The position numbers and the translations under genes are program-made. 64,000 nucleotides of DNA from Sporosarcina sp. NCCP-2716 (lineage in GTDB: Bacteria > Bacillota > Bacilli > Bacillales_A > Planococcaceae): NCBI RefSeq assembly GCF_023707985.1, contig NZ_BRCF01000001.1:307967-371966 (forward strand), in the 5' to 3' direction. The first letter of the stretch is position 1; every line of letters starts with the position of its first letter. Shown in pieces: positions 56,839 through 64,000 of the stretch. The notes under the pieces were generated by a model that worked only from the letters and a program-made list of their open reading frames with translations, was not told the DNA's origin and did no database searches.

Positions 56839-57058
56839 GCTCATGCATCCGGGTAAGCGCTCATAAATCTGGGGGAACGCTCATGAATCATGAAACCCGC
56901 TCATAAATCCGGGGAAACGCTCATAAATCGCAGAAAGCGCTCATAAGTCGCCAGAAGCGCTCATAAATCTGAGAAAGCGCTCATAAATCGCCAGAAACGC
57001 TCAAAAATCTCAGAAAGCGCTCATAAATCCCAAAAAACGCTCATAAACACCGGCACCC
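56839..57058 (+). repeat. Array of eleven 20-bp tandem repeats
   Basis: Within the 309-bp gene-free stretch between ynbB and lexA, GCTCATAAATC recurs at exactly 20-bp intervals (56839, 56859 and so on to 57039): eleven units, each with an 11-bp core and 9 variable bases (often CCAGAAA or GAGAAAG-like). Units 1, 3, 6, 9 and 11 carry substitutions in the core. The period is not a multiple of three and there is no reading frame. It is not CRISPR: the unit is too short and has no distinct spacers. Confidence 0.95.
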
Positions 57059-57075
57059 CATCACGCCGGCCATAC

Positions 57076-57124
57076 AAAAAACTGCACGGTGCGCCTCCGA
57101 ACAAGGCGCACCGTGCAGTTTTTT
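57076..57124. terminator. Bidirectional terminator between ynbB/repeat array and lexA
   Basis: A perfect 20-bp stem (AAAAAACTGCACGGTGCGCC / GGCGCACCGTGCAGTTTTTT) with a 9-nt loop and six A or T at each end. It terminates lexA on the minus strand and any transcript through the repeats on the plus strand. Confidence 0.95.
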
Positions 57125-57129
57125 CTAGT

Positions 57130-57750
57130 TTAATGGATCGCCCGGTAGACACCGACGACTTTTCCGAGAATCGACACGTTCTCCACGATGATCGGTTCCA
57201 TCGATGAATTCTCAGGCTGCAGGCGGAAGAAGTCCTTCTCTTTGAAGAAACGCTTCACCGTCGCTTCGTCCTCTTCCGTCATCGCGACCACGATCTCCCC
57301 GTTGCTCGCTGTATGCTGCTGCTTCACGACGACACGGTCCCCGTTCAGAATACCGGCCTCAATCATACTTTCACCGAGAATCTCGAGCATGAACAGATTA
57401 TCTTCCGACGTACCAAACGAATCAGGAATCGGGAAATACTCTTCAATATTCTCGATTGCAGTGATCGGCAGTCCGGCAGTGACTTTCCCGACGAGCGGAA
57501 TGTGGAGTACGCCGGTCTTCAGCTCATCCGAGCCATCCTGATCGAGCACTTCGATCGCGCGCGGTTTTGTCGGGTCCCGCCGGATCAGCCCTTTGCTCTC
57601 GAGCCGGGCAAGATGCCCATGCACTGTCGAACTCGAAGCCAGTCCCACAGCCTCTCCGATTTCACGGACGGACGGCGGATATCCCTTTTTCTGGACTTCA
57701 TCTTTGATAAACGTCAGGATGTCTTCCTGCCTTTTTGAAATCTTCTTCAA
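57130..57750 (-). CDS. lexA: SOS repressor LexA
   Basis: A 206-aa repressor with an N-terminal winged helix ([23 protein letters not shown]) and self-cleaving peptidase domain: cleavage site Ala92-Gly93 (KVTAGLP), Ser128 (GESMIEAG) and Lys166 (EATVKRFF). The TTG start at 57750 lies behind AGAGGTGAA. It is divergent from yneA; LexA boxes lie between. Confidence 0.97.
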   Translation of the reverse strand: MKKISKRQEDILTFIKDEVQKKGYPPSVREIGEAVGLASSSTVHGHLARLESKGLIRRDPTKPRAIEVLDQDGSDELKTGVLHIPLVGKVTAGLPITAIENIEEYFPIPDSFGTSEDNLFMLEILGESMIEAGILNGDRVVVKQQHTASNGEIVVAMTEEDEATVKRFFKEKDFFRLQPENSSMEPIIVENVSILGKVVGVYRAIH

Positions 57751-57814
57751 AAGTATTCACCTCTTCACTAGATTCGCAGGCGCTTGCCGCTCTGCACCGT
57801 GTTTCTATAAAAAT

Positions 57815-57843
57815 AGTATAACAGGTGTTCGTACATATAGCAA
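57815..57843 (-). promoter_or_regulatory. lexA promoter with LexA box
   Basis: On the minus strand, TTGCTA (57838-57843), a 17-bp spacer and TATACT (57815-57820). The box ATAAC-AGGT-GTTCG (57818-57831) overlaps the spacer and -10, fitting autoregulation. Confidence 0.7.
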
Positions 57844-57854
57844 ACAGAGGTTCG
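57841..57854. promoter_or_regulatory. LexA box between lexA and yneA
   Basis: CAAAC-AGAG-GTTCG differs by one base from CGAAC-N4-GTTCG. It sits between the two divergent promoters and could serve both. Confidence 0.65.
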
Positions 57855-57864
57855 AATTTTGCGG

Positions 57865-57894
57865 TTGACAGCCAAACCTTTGTTCGCTTATAAT
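57865..57894 (+). promoter_or_regulatory. yneA promoter with LexA box
   Basis: Perfect TTGACA (57865-57870), an 18-bp spacer and TATAAT (57889-57894). LexA box CAAAC-CTTT-GTTCG (57873-57886) fills the spacer. A third, weaker box CGAAC-GTAC-ATTCT lies downstream at 57909-57922. Confidence 0.85.
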
Positions 57895-57938
57895 AAATAT
57901 CACATAAGCGAACGTACATTCTGAAAGGGGTCATCATC

Positions 57939-58915
<977 letters not shown>

Positions 58916-58979
58916 ATGGTTGCACTTCGGCTCGTTTTTGTTTACGTTAAATTGACGAACGAGTACAGGAGGGAACCGA

Positions 58980-59213
58980 ATGCTGGAGGAAAAGAAAATC
59001 AAGCGCATCAATGAGCTCGCCAAGAAATCCAAAACGGACGGATTATCGATCGAAGAGGCGAAAGAGCAGTCCCAGCTGCGGAGCGAGTATTTGAAGACGT
59101 TCCGTTCGACCATGCGCGATACGATCGAGAACGTGAAAGTCATCGATCCGGACGGCAATGATGTCACGCCTGATAAAGTGAAAGAAGCGAGAGACAAAAA
59201 GTTCCTGAATTGA
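58980..59213 (+). CDS. ynzC: DUF896 protein YnzC
   Basis: A 77-aa helical-hairpin protein (KIKRINELAKKSKTDGLSIEEAKEQ...LRSEYLKTFR) of the DUF896 family, third gene of the SOS operon; function unknown. ATG 58980 follows AGGAGGG. CGAACGAGT at 58956-58964 matches one half of a LexA box, but the second half is absent. Confidence 0.93.
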   Translation: MLEEKKIKRINELAKKSKTDGLSIEEAKEQSQLRSEYLKTFRSTMRDTIENVKVIDPDGNDVTPDKVKEARDKKFLN

Positions 59214-59232
59214 CCGGAACGCCCTATACCTG

Positions 59233-59263
59233 AAACCGCAGTTTGTATTCCTGCGGTTTTTTC
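59233..59263 (+). terminator. Terminator of the yneA-yneB-ynzC operon
   Basis: AAACCGCAG and CTGCGGTTT pair across a 9-nt loop; six T residues follow. Confidence 0.93.
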
Positions 59264-59321
59264 ATTACAATGGATGAGGAATCTGAATCAATGAAGATAA
59301 TTTGAAAGGGTGTTCTTACCG

Positions 59322-61328
59322 ATGACCACTACTGTTGATCAATTGGCGATAAACACGATCCGAACGCTGTCAATCGACGCAATCGAAAAAGCGAATTCCG
59401 GCCACCCGGGCCTGCCGATGGGAGCGGCGCCGATGGCTTACGTCCTCTGGACACAGCATATGCACCATAACCCATCGAATCCTTCCTGGTTCAACCGCGA
59501 CCGCTTCGTCCTGTCTGCCGGACACGGATCTATGCTGCTGTACAGCATGCTGCACTTGAGCGGATACGACCTTCCTCTGGACGAACTGAAGAATTTCCGT
59601 CAGTGGGGATCGAAGACGCCGGGACATCCTGAGTATGGCCACACAGCAGGTGTCGAAGCGACAACCGGACCGCTCGGACAGGGGATCGGCATGGCAGTCG
59701 GAATGGCGATGGCGGAAAAACACTTGGCTGCCACTTACAACAAGCCCGGCTTCAACATCGTCGATCATTACACGTACGCGCTGTGTGGAGACGGCGATCT
59801 GATGGAAGGTGTTGCGGCGGAAGCGATCTCGCTCGCCGGCCACCTGGAACTCGATAAGCTCATCGTTCTCTATGACAGCAACGATATTTCGCTCGACGGC
59901 GAACTGGACATGTCCTTCACGGAGAAGATCCAGAAACGTTTCGAGTCGTATGGCTGGAACTACCTTCGCGTCGAAGACGGCAATGATACCGTCCGCCTGA
60001 ACGAAGCGATCGGCCAGGCCAAGAAGAACACGGGCGGCCCGACACTGATCGAAGTGAAATCGGTGATCGGCTACGGTTCCCCGAACAAATCCGGGAAGTC
60101 CGATGTGCACGGCGCCCCGCTTGGCGAAGACGAGATGAAACTGACGAAAGAATATTACAAGTGGACATTCGACAAGGACTTCCATGTGCCTGACGAAGTC
60201 TATGAAACTTTCAAATCTTCCATCCAGCAGCTCGGCGTGGACACCGAGTCGGAGTGGAACAAGCTGTTCGGTGCGTACGAGCAGGAGCATGGCGATCTTG
60301 CCAAGCAGCTGAAAGCGGCAATCGACGGCACCGATACGGAATCGATCCAGTCGCAGCTTCCTGAATATGCTGCAGGCAAATCCGTCGCGACCCGTTCCGC
60401 TTCCGGCGAGTCCATCAACGCAATCGCCGGCGCACTGCCTTCGTTCTTCGGCGGCAGCGCGGACCTTGCCGGATCCAATAAGACGGCCATCAAAGCAGCA
60501 GGCGATTTCCTGCCGGGCAGCTACGAAGGACGCAATATCTGGTTCGGTGTCCGTGAATTTGCAATGGGGGCTGCACTCAACGGTATGGCTCTGCACGGCG
60601 GCCTCCGCGTGTTCGGCGGCACATTCTTCGTATTCAGTGATTACGTGCGTCCGGCTGTCCGCCTTTCTGCGCTGATGGGTCTTCCTGTCACATACGTCTT
60701 CACACACGACAGTATTGCGGTCGGCGAAGACGGGCCGACGCACGAACCGATCGAGCATATCGCGTCACTCCGTGCGATGCCGGGTCTGTCCGTCATCCGT
60801 CCGGCCGATGCCAACGAAACGTCGGCGGCATGGAACTTAGCGGTGACGTCTGTCAATAAGCCGACGGTCCTCGTGCTGTCCCGTCAGAATCTGCCGGTGC
60901 TCGAAAAATCGGCACAATTGGCACACGACGGTGTCCGGAAAGGGGCATATGTCGTATCACCGGCCAAAGCAGATCTGCCTGAAGCGATTCTGCTCGCAAC
61001 AGGATCCGAAGTGAGCCTTGCGGTCGAAGCCCAGAAGACACTCGGCGAAAAGGGGATCGACGTCTCTGTCGTTTCCATGCCGTCTTGGGACCGTTTCGAA
61101 GAGCAGGATGCTTCCTATAAGGAGCAAGTGCTGCCGAAAGCGGTAACTGCCCGCCTCTCGCTCGAAATGGGCTCGTCCCTCGGCTGGCATAAATATGTCG
61201 GCACAGAAGGGGATGTCCTTGCGATCGACACGTTCGGCGCAAGCGCCCCTGGCGAAATCGTCATGAAAGAATACGGTTTCCATGCGGCTAACGTTGTCGC
61301 GAAAGTCGAAAAGCTCGTCGGCAAGTAA
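59322..61328 (+). CDS. tkt: Transketolase
   Basis: Thiamine-diphosphate enzyme of the pentose phosphate pathway, 668 aa. The ThDP motif starts at [14 protein letters not shown] and ends near [27 protein letters not shown] and [17 protein letters not shown] are characteristic. ATG 59322 is preferred over GTG 59310, which overlaps the AAAGGG site. Placed after ynzC as in B. subtilis. Confidence 0.97.
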   Translation: MTTTVDQLAINTIRTLSIDAIEKANSGHPGLPMGAAPMAYVLWTQHMHHNPSNPSWFNRDRFVLSAGHGSMLLYSMLHLSGYDLPLDELKNFRQWGSKTPGHPEYGHTAGVEATTGPLGQGIGMAVGMAMAEKHLAATYNKPGFNIVDHYTYALCGDGDLMEGVAAEAISLAGHLELDKLIVLYDSNDISLDGELDMSFTEKIQKRFESYGWNYLRVEDGNDTVRLNEAIGQAKKNTGGPTLIEVKSVIGYGSPNKSGKSDVHGAPLGEDEMKLTKEYYKWTFDKDFHVPDEVYETFKSSIQQLGVDTESEWNKLFGAYEQEHGDLAKQLKAAIDGTDTESIQSQLPEYAAGKSVATRSASGESINAIAGALPSFFGGSADLAGSNKTAIKAAGDFLPGSYEGRNIWFGVREFAMGAALNGMALHGGLRVFGGTFFVFSDYVRPAVRLSALMGLPVTYVFTHDSIAVGEDGPTHEPIEHIASLRAMPGLSVIRPADANETSAAWNLAVTSVNKPTVLVLSRQNLPVLEKSAQLAHDGVRKGAYVVSPAKADLPEAILLATGSEVSLAVEAQKTLGEKGIDVSVVSMPSWDRFEEQDASYKEQVLPKAVTARLSLEMGSSLGWHKYVGTEGDVLAIDTFGASAPGEIVMKEYGFHAANVVAKVEKLVGK

Positions 61329-61361
61329 TCTGCCGGCATCGATAATAAAGGTTTGATCATG

Positions 61362-61410
61362 AACTGCCTGCCTGAACATCCTCTCCGGATGATCGGCAGG
61401 CAGTTTTTTT
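61362..61410 (+). terminator. tkt terminator
   Basis: AACTGCCTGCC pairs with GGCAGGCAGTT; an inner CATCC/GGATG stem caps it. Seven T residues follow. Confidence 0.95.
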
Positions 61411-61432
61411 ATCCGATAGGCAGCCGTTAATA

Positions 61433-61439
61433 TTCGACA
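61433..61439 (+). promoter_or_regulatory. Spo0A box upstream of sirA
   Basis: TTCGACA is the exact reverse complement of the 0A box TGTCGAA. It lies about 80 bp before sirA; a -10-like TACGAT is at 61493-61498 with no good -35. sirA is directly activated by phosphorylated Spo0A in B. subtilis. Confidence 0.55.
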
Positions 61440-61519
61440 GAACTAGTCGTAGTCCGTTCCGCGAATAGACAGTCTTTTTAAAACCGTTCCGGTACGATGG
61501 AAGAAAGGAGTGGTCATTC

Positions 61520-61966
61520 ATGCGAACTTATGGAATCTATAAAATCAAAGAAACCTATCAGGATTTTGTGCTGGGCAGGGAGCGCTTGCTGTATGATCTG
61601 CTGAAAGCGGACGAAACCGACACCCACTTACAGGAAGTCCGATATTTGTGCGACCGGCTGGAGATCAGTTCGATCGAAAAGGCGATCATGAACGAACTTG
61701 GAAAGAACTTTCACACGATCGACGCGGGGGATATGAACTATACATTGACGCATCCGCTGAAAGGGACCATCGATGTCGGTTTTTCAAGCCATGCCCTTCA
61801 TGCGACCTGTCACGGATCCCGTATGCTAGACCTCGATCTATTCGTTGCGCTGTCGAGTGCGGAGGACCGTTACTTTGCGATCATGGACGAATCCCGAGAA
61901 TGGGGCTGGCTGAAACCGATTCGCACGCCGGATTCTGCAATGTCCCGCGGCTGCCTGCTCGCCTGA
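61520..61966 (+). CDS. sirA: Sporulation inhibitor of replication SirA
   Basis: A 148-aa protein weakly but collinearly similar to B. subtilis SirA/YneE (YGIYKIKETYQDFVLGRERLLYDLL at the start is represented by IKETYQDFVLGRERLLYDL; FAIMDESREWGWLKP near the end). SirA binds DnaA domain I and blocks re-initiation when sporulation begins. ATG 61520 follows AGAAAGGAG. The tkt-sirA-yneF order and the upstream 0A box support the call. Confidence 0.82.
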   Translation: MRTYGIYKIKETYQDFVLGRERLLYDLLKADETDTHLQEVRYLCDRLEISSIEKAIMNELGKNFHTIDAGDMNYTLTHPLKGTIDVGFSSHALHATCHGSRMLDLDLFVALSSAEDRYFAIMDESREWGWLKPIRTPDSAMSRGCLLA

Positions 61967-62035
61967 GCGGGAGTTTGAATAATCGGTATTATGCGACGCC
62001 GGCAGTCTATAATTGCGATAGCCGTCATTGAGACG

Positions 62036-62065
62036 TTGCGCACATAGCCTTCGATGCTGTATAAT
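62036..62065 (+). promoter_or_regulatory. yneF promoter
   Basis: TTGCGC (62036-62041), an 18-bp spacer and TATAAT (62060-62065). Confidence 0.65.
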
Positions 62066-62114
62066 CCTTCTTGGTGGAAACACTTGGACTATTGCAGCAG
62101 GGGAGGTAGTACGT

Positions 62115-62351
62115 ATGACTGTTTGGTGGATTGTAGGAATCATCGTCGCACTTGCAGCTGGAGTAGCGCTTGGTTTCTTCTTGGCTCGTCAATATATGAT
62201 GAAGTATCTGAAAGAAAACCCGCCGATTAATGAAGATATGCTCCGCATGATGATGATGCAGATGGGGCAGAAACCTTCTCAGAAAAAGATTAATCAAATG
62301 ATGGCGCAAATGAACAAAATGTCCGACAAAGAAGCGAAAAAGAAGAAATGA
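62115..62351 (+). CDS. yneF: UPF0154 membrane protein YneF
   Basis: A 78-aa protein with one N-terminal membrane helix ([21 protein letters not shown]) and a Met/Lys-rich cytoplasmic tail ([22 protein letters not shown]). Essential-looking conserved family of unknown function. ATG 62115 follows GGGGAGG by 8 nt; a longer frame from 62028 overlaps the promoter. Confidence 0.93.
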   Translation: MTVWWIVGIIVALAAGVALGFFLARQYMMKYLKENPPINEDMLRMMMMQMGQKPSQKKINQMMAQMNKMSDKEAKKKK

Positions 62352-62399
62352 CCCGTTATTATACTCGATGCCTTTTTTCGGTATCGATCACATAACTGA

Positions 62400-62448
62400 G
62401 GGGCGGCTGCGGAGTATCAGTTACTGATACCCGGCAGACGCCCCTTTT
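62400..62448. terminator. Terminator between yneF and the convergent hydrolase gene
   Basis: A long stem (GGGGCG/CGCCCC, CTGC/GCAG, GTATCAG/CTGATAC) with a TT loop, followed by TTTTGTTTTT. A smaller hairpin TCGATGCC/GGTATCGA precedes it at about 62365-62387. Confidence 0.88.
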
Positions 62449-62468
62449 GTTTTTCCGCAATCCGGTAT

Positions 62469-63395
62469 TCAGTTGAGAAGGCCGTACTTCCTCAGGAAAC
62501 GCCGGACCGCCGTTTCGTATTCCTCCGGGTTTTCATTGAACGAGCGGGCGTGCGCGCCTCGGGGGAATAGTTTGATAGCTTTCGGGCCTTCTTTCAATCG
62601 ATACAGTTCCTCGGTCATCGCTGGCAGGATGAAATCGTCTTCCAGGCTGTGGATGAAGAGCATCGGCCGTGTGATACGGCCAACAGCCTGCTTCGGGGAG
62701 ACGAGCGACGTCGTGTACCCGTCGCGGATCTTCAAGAACAGATTGGCGATCCGGATGACTTTCGGTGTGCGCAATGGGGTCGTCGTCTTCAGTATATGGA
62801 ACACCTGGTCCGTGAAGTCGGAGAACGGGCAGTCCGCGATGTAGAAGTCCGCTTCCTCGTCGTACGTGCCCGCCGTCAAGATCATTGTCGCAGCCCCCAT
62901 CGATTCGCCGTGGATGCCGAGCATCGCCCGTTTGCCGATCCGGTCTCGGACAGCGGTCACAATCGCCTGCAGATCCATCTTCTCGTAGAACCCGAAGCTT
63001 GTCGTCCGGCCGCCGGATTCCCCGTGGCGCCGGTGATCGTAGACGACCGAGTTGAATCCGAGCCGTTCGAACATACGTGCATACTTCATGGAATTCACTT
63101 TGTTTTCGGTGACCCCGTGGCAGATGATGACGGTCCGCGTCGTATCGAGCGGCTGCAGGAAGACGGCATGGAGGAGGTAGCCGTTCGGGGACGGGATGCG
63201 CATGACGGTTTTCCGCACCGTTTCGTACCAATGCGCATCGAACCGCCTCGCGATCGTTTCCCGCTTCAGAACGACTTCCGCATCTTTCGTCTTCAGGAAC
63301 ATGAGCCGGTTCGTCGCAAGGATGCCGAAAACCGACACAGCCCCCGCTGCAAGCGCCGTCACGCCGCCTGTAATTGCTAGAAAGCGCTTCCTCAC
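62469..63395 (-). CDS. Alpha/beta hydrolase with N-terminal membrane anchor
   Basis: A 308-aa hydrolase. One N-terminal hydrophobic segment (FLAITGGVTALAAGAVSVFGIL) suggests a membrane anchor or signal. VIICHGVTENKVNSMKYA is the oxyanion segment, GIHGESMGAATM carries the nucleophile Ser, HSLEDDFILP the Asp and GAHARSF the His. It resembles the Bacillus YqkD/BAAT-type hydrolases. GTG start, 18 nt downstream of the lyase gene stop; the two are probably cotranscribed. Substrate unknown. Confidence 0.87.
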   Translation of the reverse strand: MRKRFLAITGGVTALAAGAVSVFGILATNRLMFLKTKDAEVVLKRETIARRFDAHWYETVRKTVMRIPSPNGYLLHAVFLQPLDTTRTVIICHGVTENKVNSMKYARMFERLGFNSVVYDHRRHGESGGRTTSFGFYEKMDLQAIVTAVRDRIGKRAMLGIHGESMGAATMILTAGTYDEEADFYIADCPFSDFTDQVFHILKTTTPLRTPKVIRIANLFLKIRDGYTTSLVSPKQAVGRITRPMLFIHSLEDDFILPAMTEELYRLKEGPKAIKLFPRGAHARSFNENPEEYETAVRRFLRKYGLLN

Positions 63396-63413
63396 GCCGC
63401 CACATCCTCTCTT

Positions 63414-64000
63414 TTAGATCCTGCCGTTTTCGAACAGCCGGTACATCCCTGTTTCGATCGGGCGGGAGACGTGCGGCGCGATCACTTCGACGGCTCTGCA
63501 CACATCCTTCACACGGATCCCCGTCCCGATGCCGAGTGCGTCGAGCATGTTGACGACATCTTCCGTCGCGACGTTGCCGGTCGCCCCGTCAGCGAACGGA
63601 CATCCTCCAAGGCCTCCTGCCGCACTGTCGAACCGTGTGATGCCCGCTTGCAGGGCAGCAAAAATATTGGCGAGCGCCATCTTGCGTGTATCGTGGAAGT
63701 GCGCGGCCAGCAGAACTGACGGAAAAGCCTGCTGCAGCCGGGAGAATAACTCATAACTCCCCACAGGATTCGCCATGCCGACAGTATCGGCCACACTCAG
63801 TTCATCCACACCGAGCGCTACAAATTTGCGGCACAGCTCCATGACGTCCTCCACTTCGATCTTCCCTTCGTAGGGACAATAGAATGCGGTCGATATGCAC
63901 GCACGGACGAATTTACCCTGCGCTTTCAATTCCCCGATAACGGGGGCGAGCGCCTCGACACTTTCCTCTGTCGACCGGTTGATGTTCTTTTGATTGAATG
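63414..64000 (-). CDS. mvaB: Hydroxymethylglutaryl-CoA lyase (5'-truncated by window edge)
   Basis: Cleaves HMG-CoA to acetyl-CoA and acetoacetate in leucine degradation. GLGGCPFADGATGNVATEDVV holds the catalytic Cys loop (shown to 20: GLGGCPFADGATGNVATEDV) and AAHFHDTRKMALAN the metal-binding His. The frame continues through the window edge: beyond the first internal Met, residues FNQKNINRSTEESVEALAP are coding and match the family, so the true start lies past 64000. Orthologue of B. subtilis YngG. Confidence 0.93.
   Translation of the reverse strand, partial: FNQKNINRSTEESVEALAPVIGELKAQGKFVRACISTAFYCPYEGKIEVEDVMELCRKFVALGVDELSVADTVGMANPVGSYELFSRLQQAFPSVLLAAHFHDTRKMALANIFAALQAGITRFDSAAGGLGGCPFADGATGNVATEDVVNMLDALGIGTGIRVKDVCRAVEVIAPHVSRPIETGMYRLFENGRI

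Noticed and set aside
56839-57058. Possible CRISPR array.
   Set aside because: The unit is 20 bp with an 11-bp core and 9-bp filler; CRISPR repeats and spacers are each about 21-40 bp, and no cas genes are present.
58956-58969. LexA box before ynzC (CGAACGAGTACAGG).
   Set aside because: Only one half-site matches; the other half is unrelated and ynzC is already in the yneA operon.
59370-60758. A 462-codon minus-strand frame inside tkt.
   Set aside because: Antisense shadow of a strongly biased gene; no ribosome binding site or recognisable domain, and transketolase motifs are clear on the plus strand.

Overview
The window is a continuous stretch of core chromosome from an endospore-forming member of the Bacillales. 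The evidence is synteny with the Bacillus subtilis uppS-cdsA-dxr-rasP-proS-polC, ylxS-nusA-infB-rbfA-truB-ribF-rpsO-pnp, ymf, recA-rny-spoVS-cotE-mutSL and lexA-yneA-yneB-ynzC-tkt regions. Sporulation genes are also present: spoVFA/spoVFB, ymxH, spoVS, cotE, sirA and a SpoIIIE-type translocase. By eye the GC content is in the mid-50s percent, with strong AGGAGG ribosome binding sites and many GTG/TTG starts. A high-GC relative of the Planococcaceae is my best guess; the sequence alone does not prove it. I see no mobile element, tRNA, rRNA or CRISPR array.

Layout, left to right. (1) 1-9903: isoprenoid and phospholipid synthesis (uppS partial, cdsA, dxr), the RIP protease RseP, a strikingly degenerate prolyl-tRNA synthetase homologue at the proS position, and the replicative polymerase PolC. 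(2) 9950-20204: one long translation and RNA operon (rimP, nusA, ylxR, ylxQ, infB, ylxP, rbfA, truB, ribF), then rpsO and pnp, with leader and intercistronic RNA structures. (3) 20282-29486: M16 peptidase, ymxH, dipicolinate synthase (spoVFA/B), asd and dapA (lysine/diaminopimelate/DPA branch), RNase J2 and FtsK/SpoIIIE. dapG and tepA, expected here from B. subtilis, are missing. (4) 29642-35240: a GntR regulator and a four-gene nucleoside-type ABC transporter. (5) 35418-43746: ymfF-ymfH-ymfI, ymfK, rodZ, pgsA, cinA and recA. (6) 43974-48082: rny, ymdB, spoVS, ricA and cotE, where RNase Y lies close to its partner RicA; miaB, normally next to ricA, is absent. (7) 48202-56820: mutS, mutL, a lipase-like hydrolase, miaA, hfq, a TRIC-family membrane protein on the minus strand, and ynbB. 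(8) 56821-62351: a 20-bp tandem repeat array, divergent lexA / yneA-yneB-ynzC with several LexA boxes, tkt, sirA with a Spo0A box, and yneF. (9) 62469-64000, minus strand: an alpha/beta hydrolase and a partial HMG-CoA lyase.

Points that stand out: the proS-position protein has lost the class II catalytic motifs and editing-domain residues yet remains a full open frame; cotE apparently starts at CTG; eleven units of exactly 20 bp lie between ynbB and lexA; and the recA operator sits inside a 37-bp palindrome next to 30-bp direct repeats whose core resembles that of the 20-bp array.
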